Position numbers and translations under genes: made by a program | Notes under the pieces: generated by a model | Database searches by the model: none | Seen by the model: only the letters and a program-made list of their open reading frames with translations | Told to the model about the DNA's origin: nothing | In this document: one piece after another, positions 61,401-61,618 of the stretch | How positions within the stretch are numbered: the first letter of the stretch is position 1 | Layout: each line of letters opens with the position of its first letter | Assembly (NCBI GenBank): GCA_032622095.1 | Contig: CP136061.1 | Location: 40,987,797-41,051,796, forward strand | DNA: 64,000 bases | Direction: 5' to 3' | From: Siphonodentalium dalli | Lineage: Eukaryota > Mollusca > Scaphopoda > Gadilida > Siphonodentaliidae

Positions 61401-61618
61401 CGACCCTGGATCGAATATTTGTGAATACCAAGGAGCAGAGAGGAATCCACTTACCATCTCACATCCCTCCGTCTCACGCTCAAACGTTCGGGTCAGAATT
61501 ATGTCAACATCGTGCTGTGATAGGTACCCAAGATCCGTGATGAGATCTCCTGGCGTCGCATATGTTACCTTCTGATAGGCGAATGTCTCGTTCCCATCAT
61601 AGGTGGCTACAGTATCAT
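9840..61618 (-). CDS. Cadherin-23-like transmembrane cadherin, 3' part, 24 exons
   Basis: This is a gene-level entry; exons are listed separately. Exons (5' to 3'): 61618-61455, 51059-51012, 50400-50320, 48092-47991, 45758-45639, 44825-44715, 43429-43330, 41008-40893, 38616-38443, 37402-37262, 35533-35387, 33655-33465, 29881-29749, 28653-28595, 26378-26297, 25770-25639, 24312-24254, 23736-23598, 19662-19580, 16721-16638, 15793-15731, 15102-14923, 12581-12392, 10076-9840. All introns are GT-AG and all phases agree, giving 977 residues plus stop. Seen: seven cadherin repeats with motifs such as LLDINDNSPIF, VTDLDDNLPEF and HDQNDNAPHF, LDRE-type motifs, a transmembrane helix near residues 809-830 and an acidic tail ending ELTAL. 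Known of the family: such cadherins are calcium-dependent adhesion proteins at the cell surface, and cadherin-23 binds PDZ scaffolds through its C-terminus. The assignment to the cadherin-23 type rather than another large cadherin is inference. The first exon enters in phase 1, so the 5' end is missing. Confidence 0.9.
10077..12391. other. Intron with diverged tandem element at 11160-11535
   Basis: Mostly featureless AT-rich intron. At about 11200-11535 two copies of a ~150-bp unit (gaactcgatctgtatt, followed by a segment with tgttcgagttat) end in cggacggacaaacaaacg, like the tails of other repeats at 27100 and 31200. Confidence 0.5.
12392..12581 (-). CDS. Cytoplasmic exon (phase 2 in, 0 out)
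   Basis: 190 bp, acceptor ctgaccag, donor gtaaga. The split codon makes W, giving CRKYAW at the membrane, followed by YSRQQSLQDKLSQRG and an acidic segment with IGDDDMPDFGKG. It is Ser/Thr/Tyr-bearing juxtamembrane sequence with no recognised domain. Confidence 0.88.
12624..12712. mobile_element. Partial MITE family B copy next to an acceptor
   Basis: The string gtctgtcatttgcagaatga and its inverse match the palindrome at 4652-4804. It sits about 45 bases upstream (in transcription sense) of the acceptor of exon 12392-12581. Confidence 0.7.
12770..13295. repeat. Minisatellite, ~60-66-bp units, left block
   Basis: About eight units containing cttattatctgaacattt and gggataactactcatcaatg. It resumes at 13822-13990, so it was interrupted by the element at 13296-13821. 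Confidence 0.85.
13296..13821. mobile_element. Palindrome-array element inserted in a minisatellite
   Basis: About 526 bp made largely of repeated perfect or near-perfect palindromes with core aaagagcggtataccgctct. The ends are imperfect inverted repeats (tgggctaaaggccggtat against tggctacagagcggtatt). The flanking string taactttat occurs on both sides (13287-13295 and 13822-13830) as an apparent 8-9-bp target duplication, as in hAT-type elements (inference). Confidence 0.7.
13822..13990. repeat. Minisatellite, right block of the interrupted array
   Basis: Two to three further units of the 12770-13295 array (ttattatctgaacatttcct and caatgatgctttag). Confidence 0.8.
14130..14922 (-). repeat. 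Exon-derived array: ~17 copies of the end of the transmembrane exon plus its splice donor
   Basis: Units of 45-55 bp contain (minus strand) ctatatcgtctgccgcaag, then tacgcctg, then gtgagtggggg: the last 27 bases of exon 14923-15102, its donor and following intron bases. Nearly all units keep the gtgagt donor; the one near 14766 has lost it. The spacer alternates between two versions (with gtaaactc or gttacagtc), a sign of higher-order duplication. Confidence 0.93.
14923..15102 (-). CDS. Transmembrane exon; its 3' end is tandemly amplified downstream
   Basis: 180 bp (phase 2/2), acceptor tttacag, donor gtgagt at 14917-14922. It encodes IVQDKCEDVDDLAF, a short linker with DDIWQTT, and the helix AIALVAVAAIILVGSLLIIY, followed by the basic stop-transfer IVCRKYA. 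The last 27 bases plus the donor are the repeat unit of the array at 14130-14922. Read-through past the donor meets TGA at once. Confidence 0.92.
15731..15793 (-). CDS. Membrane-adjacent exon 3 (phase 2 in, 2 out)
   Basis: 63 bp, acceptor aattacag, donor gttagt. It encodes VFLHITATETGNVVPVNNLR. With exons 16638-16721 and 14923-15102 it forms a helix-strand-strand-helix pattern, as in the ferredoxin-like membrane-adjacent domain known from protocadherin-15 and cadherin-23 (inference from pattern only). Confidence 0.8.
15841..15982. repeat. Short tandem ~11-bp repeat (cacattataac)
   Basis: Repeated cattataac/cacattata units, about a dozen, in the intron upstream of exon 15731-15793. Confidence 0.75.
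16344..16602. mobile_element. MITE family D, copy 2 (TTAA-flanked, internally deleted)
   Basis: 259 bp between TTAA at 16340-16343 and 16603-16606; ends atgtactcaatccgat and its inverse. It has lost the middle part present in copies 1 and 3. It ends 32 bases from exon 16638-16721. Confidence 0.85.
16638..16721 (-). CDS. Membrane-adjacent exon 2 (phase 2 in, 2 out)
   Basis: 84 bp, acceptor ttattcag. Two donors are possible (gtaaga at 16644 and gtaaag at 16637); only the second keeps the frame open into the next exon. It encodes KIADVLGSTFDVIITKMTQP, a predicted helix followed by a strand. Confidence 0.8.
17155..19540 (-). repeat. Minisatellite of 30-bp units, ~79 copies
   Basis: The plus-strand unit is close to agctaaatcagcaggaccca followed by ccaacatcat. 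The unit length is a multiple of three and few units contain stops, so long open frames appear on the sense strand (17491-17877, 17884-19179, 19083-19349) with a 10-residue repeat of the AMMLVGPADL type. It lies wholly within the intron between exons 19580-19662 and 16638-16721. I read it as intronic repeat, not coding. Confidence 0.9.
19580..19662 (-). CDS. Membrane-adjacent exon 1 (phase 0 in, 2 out)
   Basis: 83 bp, acceptor ccttccag, donor gtaatt. It encodes VKPTLTDGTTLIVWRDEPTS and an acidic DEEGAS end. No cadherin motif; it opens the non-cadherin extracellular region. A 30-bp minisatellite starts about 45 bases downstream of its donor. Confidence 0.8.
20150..21305. mobile_element. Possible element with G-run inverted ends
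   Basis: The left end (cgttattccagggggg, tctgcaaaaaaac) and the inverse of the right end (ggaataaccaggggggg, tctggaaaaaaat) are similar for about 80 bp. They enclose roughly 1.1 kb without a recognised gene. Confidence 0.45.
21430..22080. repeat. Four diverged tandem copies of a ~155-bp unit
   Basis: Units share cttgtaactcgggc, atcggattt, ggttgtgctttg, gatagcacag, aaggatacccacata and cccttgtttga. Confidence 0.7.
22081..23597. other. Intron with hairpin at 23388-23533
   Basis: Mostly unique. At 23388-23533 an inverted repeat (caactctttat, then gtttgataaatttgattca and its inverse) resembles the hairpin at 29376-29532. Confidence 0.55.
23598..23736 (-). CDS. Cadherin exon, last repeat (phase 2 in, 0 out)
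   Basis: 139 bp, acceptor tttacag, donor gtttat (weaker than its neighbours). It encodes SATVQASDGGTPNLQTTTNI, with the ASDGGTP turn typical of a cadherin repeat near its end. There is no LDRE equivalent; NKYP occupies that place. Confidence 0.9.
24254..24312 (-). CDS. Cadherin exon, repeat g start (phase 0 in, 2 out)
   Basis: 59 bp, acceptor atttcag, donor gtaagt. It encodes ITDEDLGLNADISLTMLGQ, the D.D.G.NA.I motif following the GIGSLN end of the previous exon. Confidence 0.9.
24313..24820. other. Intron, nothing recognised
   Basis: Unique AT-rich sequence between exon 24254-24312 and the exon-derived array. Confidence 0.5.
24821..25632 (-). repeat. Exon-derived array: eight extra copies of a cadherin exon end plus splice donor (102-bp unit)
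   Basis: Copies of gttaacttac begin at 24821, 24915, 25017, 25119, 25221, 25323, 25425, 25527 and 25629 (the last is the functional exon's own donor). Spacing is 102 bp, except 94 for the first. On the minus strand each unit carries 29 codons (DNVPHFHGVPYMFSIPDD and on to GSLN) of exon 25639-25770, an intact gtaagt donor and 15 intron bases, but no acceptor. Being 34 codons long, the units keep frame, but each has an in-frame TAA just after the donor. Confidence 0.95.
25639..25770 (-). CDS. Cadherin exon with HDQNDNAPHF linker; its 3' end is tandemly amplified downstream
   Basis: 132 bp (44 codons, phase 0/0), acceptor gatgcag, donor gtaagt at 25633-25638. It encodes FSLTIYIHDQNDNAPHF and then the start of repeat g (GVPYMFSIPDDANVGHG). 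The last 29 codons plus the donor and the first intron bases are repeated eight more times downstream (24821-25628). The donor nearest the acceptor was chosen because read-through meets an in-frame TAA three codons later. Confidence 0.93.
26091..26117. repeat. (CAA)n microsatellite
   Basis: Run of caa triplets inside a CAC/ACC-rich intron stretch (25920-26270). Confidence 0.85.
26297..26378 (-). CDS. Cadherin exon with GEIDRE motif (phase 2 in, 0 out)
   Basis: 82 bp, acceptor tttttcag, donor gtaagt. It encodes HLKVNGEIDREQTAHYIDTV and ends KDGT; the GxIDRE string is the LDRE motif of repeat f. Confidence 0.85.
26545..27180. mobile_element. Tandemly duplicated SINE-like repeat with (GACA)n tail
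   Basis: About three copies of a GC-richer module (gagcccgacgttgtccggg, aaatttcaagtcgatagct, acccgtttccgagatct, tgcgcatgcgcgaagc, aaattcgtatccggggcaag) end in agtttcgtcccgatcggtc and a gaca/caaa microsatellite. The composition differs sharply from the surrounding AT-rich intron. Confidence 0.65.
27541..27670. mobile_element. Short family A hairpin
   Basis: Contains cattgcattctctta and the inverse agagaatacat around a short loop; related to MITE family A. Confidence 0.6.
28247..28346. other. Assembly gap, 100 N
   Basis: Exactly 100 N, the usual placeholder for an unsized gap. It lies in the intron between exons 28595-28653 and 26297-26378. Confidence 0.98.
28347..28435. repeat. (GA)n microsatellite bordering the gap
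   Basis: About 88 bp of ga repeats immediately after the N run; it probably caused the assembly break. Confidence 0.95.
28595..28653 (-). CDS. Cadherin exon, 59 bp (phase 0 in, 2 out)
   Basis: Acceptor ttttcag, donor gtatgt; encodes TGDFSFKITTHMDVLVFDG. It is short and only phase and position support it, but both junctions fit exactly. The CA-rich tandem repeat at 28660-28766 begins a few bases upstream of its acceptor. Confidence 0.75.
28660..28766. repeat. Tandem CA-rich repeat adjoining an acceptor
   Basis: Three units of (ca)n followed by ccgtatactaaaggggg, beginning about six bases upstream (sense) of exon 28595-28653. Confidence 0.85.
29118..29200. mobile_element. Short family A hairpin
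   Basis: Contains tgccagtgcattttctta, gcgag and the inverse ataagagaatgcattggc. Another fragment is at 29545-29592. Confidence 0.65.
29376..29532. mobile_element. Palindromic MITE-like hairpin
   Basis: Arms: atctcaaactcgtt, ttatcaacctcg and gagcctcgg, each with its inverse, around the loop taaacctc. Similar layout to 23388-23533. Confidence 0.75.
29749..29881 (-). CDS. Cadherin exon, repeat e/f boundary (phase 2 in, 0 out)
   Basis: 133 bp, acceptor ccaacag, donor gtgagt. It encodes VGVEVTVSNDTEDGYHF and then MTVNVTENAQIGTVILNLDT. The V.EN..IGT motif marks the start of repeat f. The linker has NDTEDGYHF instead of DxNDNxPxF, so calcium binding is probably weakened there. Confidence 0.88.
29882..33464. 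other. Intron with several repeats
   Basis: Holds three diverged tandem units at 30780-31260 (strings attattgaaatcggttcata, gaattttcta) ending in a ggac-rich tail. An inverted pair follows at 31784-32065 and 32463-32668 (strings aatggatgcaccatt, agtaatcacag, aacccaaatccaacaaa), then MITE A copy 2. No coding exon was found. Confidence 0.55.
32886..33338. mobile_element. MITE family A, copy 2
   Basis: Near-identical to 2645-3107 over its full length, with the same long inverted ends and internal hairpins. Confidence 0.85.
33465..33655 (-). CDS. Cadherin exon, repeat e (phase 0 in, 2 out)
   Basis: 191 bp, acceptor ttcatcag, donor gtaagc. It encodes VEATDADKSENAVITYGI, the DxD...NA.I.Y.I core, then YQFLVEACDNPVDMSI. 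The LDRE motif is replaced by LYEA, so one calcium-site acid is changed. A roughly 43-bp minisatellite starts about 60 bases upstream of the acceptor. Confidence 0.92.
33715..34860. repeat. Minisatellite of ~43-bp units with higher-order structure
   Basis: Units contain aagacaaacgcaccagagaa, aacccagacacgtatatgtc and variants. A three-unit block with cccagtcatgtataagtata recurs near 34150, 34285, 34510 and 34765, showing block-wise duplication. It starts about 60 bases upstream of exon 33465-33655. Confidence 0.9.
35387..35533 (-). CDS. Cadherin exon with LDINDNSPIF linker (49 codons, phase 0/0)
   Basis: 147 bp, acceptor ttttag, donor gtaaga. It encodes NVTITLLDINDNSPIF, the strongest DxNDNxPxF match in the gene, then the start of repeat e ending GGESQVGR. 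Confidence 0.95.
35534..37261. other. Intron, small tandem repeat at 36325-36435
   Basis: At about 36325-36435 a 28-bp unit (atattactcgaattggtgat) is repeated three to four times. Otherwise nothing recognised. Confidence 0.55.
37262..37402 (-). CDS. Cadherin exon, repeat d core (47 codons, phase 0/0)
   Basis: 141 bp, acceptor ctacag, donor gtaagt. It starts GGNAAFNYTI and contains DQDGTISVYNSSALDRES, matching the G.NA..Y.I, DG.I and LDRE signatures. The acceptor lies in a run of six C on the plus strand; the split used keeps phase on both sides. Confidence 0.92.
38443..38616 (-). CDS. Cadherin exon, repeat c/d linker (58 codons, phase 0/0)
   Basis: 174 bp, acceptor tgacag, donor gtacgc. It encodes the end of repeat c (LVVMVTDLDDNLPEF, calcium linker DxDDNxPEF) and the start of repeat d (TYTAEIQEHYAQG, then VYAQDKDE). 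Confidence 0.93.
39038..39560. mobile_element. Inverted-repeat element with a third internal copy of its arm
   Basis: The left arm (caatctcgtccaaatacgga and on to tttggcgggaccagcat) recurs in direct orientation at 39350-39455 and inverted at 39467-39560. GGTCTTA flanks both ends (39031-39037, 39561-39567), a possible 7-bp target duplication. The middle is GC-richer (cggcagcggtcgctggcgcg). Confidence 0.75.
39568..40274. other. Intron, nothing recognised
   Basis: Unique sequence between two elements. Confidence 0.5.
40275..40753. mobile_element. MITE family D, copy 3 (TTAA-flanked)
   Basis: 479 bp between TTAA at 40271-40274 and 40754-40757; ends aggtactcaatccg and its inverse. A short palindrome (actagtatacacatatat) is inserted in or evolved within it near 40440. 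Confidence 0.85.
40893..41008 (-). CDS. Cadherin exon with ELDRD motif (phase 1 in, 0 out)
   Basis: 116 bp. Two tandem gtcag strings offer two possible acceptors; the upstream one was chosen because only it restores phase with the preceding exon (glycine, then QVEPPTDSF). It encodes FNIDETTGALYVSHELDRDA, a textbook TGxL...LDRE segment, and ends YIIRVK at donor gttaga. Confidence 0.9.
41044..41340. repeat. Tandem ~130-bp repeat, about 2.3 copies
   Basis: Two nearly identical units (gctggtcaacattgagtacg, aggaaccagtatctctcctt, ttgatcatttgtaaca) close to the acceptor of exon 40893-41008. Confidence 0.85.
41341..43329. other. Intron, nothing recognised
   Basis: No repeats of note and no splice-consistent exon. 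A 48-codon open stretch on the minus strand near 42240-42390 was rejected. Confidence 0.5.
43330..43429 (-). CDS. Cadherin exon (phase 0 in, 1 out)
   Basis: 100 bp, acceptor attgtag, donor gtgagt. It encodes the start of repeat c, including AFDGDKGINATILYSIS, the classic D.D.G.NA.I.Y.I cadherin core. The last base completes a glycine with the next exon. Confidence 0.92.
44224..44572. mobile_element. Long inverted-repeat MITE, TA-flanked
   Basis: 349 bp; ends aaggggtactgtacactaaa and inverse, with arms of about 150 bp or more (gggaccatctccttttatac in inverse on the other arm). TA lies on both sides. Confidence 0.8.
44715..44825 (-). CDS. Cadherin exon with DVNDMDPFF linker (37 codons, phase 0/0)
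   Basis: 111 bp, acceptor tttatag, donor gtgagt. It encodes LTVTVLVTDVNDMDPFF and then a new repeat start ending HLNITEN, so it spans the calcium-binding linker between repeats b and c (DxNDxxPFF). Confidence 0.92.
45639..45758 (-). CDS. Cadherin exon (40 codons, phase 0/0)
   Basis: 120 bp, acceptor ggttgcag, donor gtaaga. It encodes DDGGGVFVMV and then GTVGLIKPLDYETQQT, the FxV...TGxI...LDYE core of cadherin repeat b. The 28-bp minisatellite at 45765-47540 begins within about ten bases of its acceptor, so the upstream splice signals lie in or next to repeat sequence. Confidence 0.88.
45765..47540. repeat. Minisatellite of 28-bp units, ~63 copies
   Basis: Unit close to gatgggataatcaattaccg followed by ggcgttat. 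Sub-blocks are homogenised: 46915-47280 uses an acaatgag variant almost without change. It begins at the acceptor of exon 45639-45758. Confidence 0.93.
47991..48092 (-). CDS. Cadherin exon (34 codons, phase 0/0)
   Basis: 102 bp, acceptor gacacag, donor gtaagt. It encodes the first half of repeat b (starts NRPTFVVELSDNE, ends EIQYSLL, the typical I.Y.L strand). It runs in phase into the 45639-45758 exon, across the large 28-bp minisatellite. Confidence 0.82.
48445..49118 (-). other. Unknown 114-codon open segment flanked by identical 66-bp direct repeats
   Basis: Copies at 48445-48510 and 49053-49118 (gtttgctaggttaaagaaaa and on to aatacattt) look identical. Between them a minus-strand frame runs from a plausible acceptor (tttctttaacctag, exon end 49057) to a TAA at 48715. 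It encodes a Cys-rich start (TTCSNNLTCCTCKN) and an acidic segment (YIDSLSDIELDAFLLG). No family recognised. Its entry phase does not match the cadherin exons, so it is not part of that chain; it could be a mobile or duplicated fragment. Confidence 0.4.
49119..50319. other. Intron, nothing coding recognised
   Basis: A 46-bp direct duplication (gagtcgtgtcgaaatttata) lies at 49697-49790, and a GGC-rich stretch (ggctggcggcggcttgtgg) near 50040. Confidence 0.5.
50320..50400 (-). CDS. Cadherin exon, repeat a/b linker (27 codons, phase 0/0)
   Basis: 81 bp, acceptor tgtttcag, donor gtatgt. It encodes a segment ending FPPTFNVTSLTVTVAE, so it closes one repeat and opens the next. The usual calcium-linker motif DxNDNxPxF is replaced by EGVDKFPPTF, suggesting a calcium-poor linker here. 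Confidence 0.8.
51012..51059 (-). CDS. Cadherin exon (16 codons, phase 0/0)
   Basis: 48-bp exon between acceptor ctttcag and donor gttagt. It encodes LNVVYNVHVSCDGTPK, the late beta-strands of the first partial cadherin repeat; the DGTPK part matches the DGG/DGTP turn common in cadherins. The 9.95-kb intron upstream contains the nested transposons. Confidence 0.8.
51192..51939. mobile_element. Palindrome-array element, 748 bp, ~53-bp terminal inverted repeats
   Basis: Both ends read tatgggatgccaaatt(a/g)aca inward, followed by taataaataattgagct. GTATGC flanks both sides (51186-51191, 51940-51945). Inside each end are many copies of the palindrome cttattgcgcttaagcgcaa in both orientations, enclosing a unique core (51500-51775). 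Confidence 0.85.
52628..52800. mobile_element. Hairpin MITE-like inverted repeat
   Basis: Arms of about 80 bp (tatacaatgttgtgtacagt, tccaggttgtggt, agtcatattggactcg and inverses) around the loop cactggcg. The string agtcatattggactc also occurs twice, unpaired, at 52303-52335. Confidence 0.8.
53021..53193. repeat. 22-bp minisatellite, left block
   Basis: Eight units of tcttgtttaaacaacttagc type. The same array continues at 60447-60720. Confidence 0.85.
53194..54180. other. Left part of the insertion in the 22-bp array; unknown origin
   Basis: Contains short plus-strand open stretches (53319-53531 and about 53815-53950, including FDIDCSYLEFSIATWGLNG) of no recognised family. Two diverged direct copies of a ~370-bp unit (catatgtaa, gtcaaaact) lie in 53690-54180. 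It may belong to the adjacent retrotransposon or to another element. Confidence 0.4.
54474..54950 (-). pseudogene. C-terminal part of the same retrotransposon ORF, with one stop
   Basis: In frame with the reverse transcriptase once the 3,047-bp insertion and one target duplication are removed (PSMI then AEWN, a conserved end-of-domain pattern). It holds the Cys-rich motif CTCGNSCEDANHFFFS. A TGA at 54648-54650 stands where a Cys is expected; the frame then stays open (YAVARNRMWARMDEL) to TAA at 54474. Confidence 0.85.
54956..58002. mobile_element. 3,047-bp TIR DNA element, TSD TATCA, non-autonomous
   Basis: Inverted ends of about 70 bp (54956-55026 and 57932-58002), beginning cacgccc, then ataaccctataggctggtgg, with two mismatches. 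The 5-bp direct duplication TATCA is at 54951-54955 and 58003-58007. Its removal restores the retrotransposon frame, which proves it is an insertion. Internal ORFs are under about 75 codons and none resembles a transposase. CAC...GTG ends with a 5-bp duplication recall Transib/RAG-like elements, but this is only inference. Confidence 0.9.
57991..60285 (-). CDS. Reverse transcriptase ORF of the non-LTR element (truncated both ends)
   Basis: From the first Met (60189) 732 residues are open, and the frame stays open to 60285. Seen: SDHCAV near residue 32 (end of the endonuclease), NYRPISLL near 329, CDISKAFERVWH near 400 with the catalytic Asp, GVPQGSILGPFLFLTYINDL near 457, and the catalytic YADD near 487-490. 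No stop or frameshift disrupts the reverse transcriptase core, so insertion may be fairly recent. The last three codons (HAR) and the stop come from the inserted DNA element. It would copy its RNA by target-primed reverse transcription if intact; as it stands it is not full length. Confidence 0.88.
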   Translation of the reverse strand, partial: KHSRCRIKNELSKIRETISFYSLRNVIESPTRVTSTTSTLLDPIIVNDNVTCQSEVIDFGRSISDHCAVIGYLKYDSDSNVPFPRLVRNYDRGKFDEAIKLINDPEWLHAIETAPDIDLATDIFTTKFLEIMDQTVPQSKVLIRPKDKHWFTSELRTMIRKRDRLRKIALKSKKETDLSKFKKARNTVNNMKKYARARYEQTLQKNVREHPSSKYFWHCIKDIMQTKHKGAIPPLTNDKGNLVFDDHTKATMLNGAFISNSELDDWSCSLPTFTQKCSNTVTDIEITIDDIISAIGTLKPNKASGHDGITVKMIQYTTPAIATPLKALFEKSLELCAFPTQWKLANVIPIYKKNDKSSCKNYRPISLLPCLSKILEKIVLKYLMVHFSNNNILYQYQSGFVPGHSTTFQLLEIYHTLCQALDEKSYTSAIFCDISKAFERVWHRGLLFKLEQFGVAGNVHSWLNSYLCNRSQRVLVGKSFSDYRSIPAGVPQGSILGPFLFLTYINDLATTIHSLTRMYADDTCFFSVQPSLDDCTRELFEDLDRVSCWSKQWLVTFNADKTKSMVFSLTPSTDSLDLELGDNDIEQVDCHKHLGVSIQSNLHWDTHINEICSRVSTRLSQLRRIKFLVNRQTLEIMFKTYVLPIMEYGDVVWDNAPDCLLRKLDRLYTDAGRIVSGLTRSVSDEKVLFELGWPPLSERRNLHKMHTWNKIITHHVPSYLTNLLPATVAEASRYSIRNPLRYINYFTNTTHFKSSFVPSMIHAR
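60447..60720. repeat. 22-bp minisatellite, right block, adjoining a splice donor
   Basis: About twelve units of agctatcttgtttaaacaac type. It runs directly up to (and slightly overlaps) the gtaagt donor of the candidate exon 60722-60865. The string acatag is at both the break points (53188-53193 and 60447-60452). Confidence 0.85.
60722..60865 (-). CDS. Candidate exon (47 codons, phase 1/1), out of order in the chain
   Basis: 144 bp between acceptor acaaccag and donor gtaagt. It encodes DKFAHWYGTPLVDINSSQLL and ends HVHVDSYYKE, open in only this frame. Its exit phase matches the entry phase of exon 61455-61618, yet that exon is upstream of it; it cannot fit between exons 61455-61618 and 51012-51059 (phase 0). 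A degenerate inverted copy with a stop and an insertion lies at 60905-61055. Either a rearranged exon or chance coding in an inverted repeat. Confidence 0.4.
60866..61060. repeat. Degenerate inverted copy of the candidate exon
   Basis: The plus-strand strings tcacaaccagcggata, tttgcccact, ggatataaacagttcaca and gagaaggcgacataa mirror 60739-60875 with substitutions and a small insertion. The loop is about 30 bp. Similarity stops close to both ends of the candidate exon. Confidence 0.75.
61455..61618 (-). CDS. Cadherin exon, most 5' confident exon (phase 1 in, 0 out)
   Basis: 164 bp with acceptor ending ccacag and donor gtaagt. It supplies two bases of a split codon and 54 codons. The end reads ILTRTFERETEGCEM, where FERE stands for the usual LDRE motif of a cadherin repeat. 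Joined to the next exon it gives a normal F/G strand (YNVHVSCDGTPK). The middle of the repeat looks short compared with a canonical repeat of about 105 residues. The entry phase of 1 requires an upstream exon that I could not place with certainty. Confidence 0.75.
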
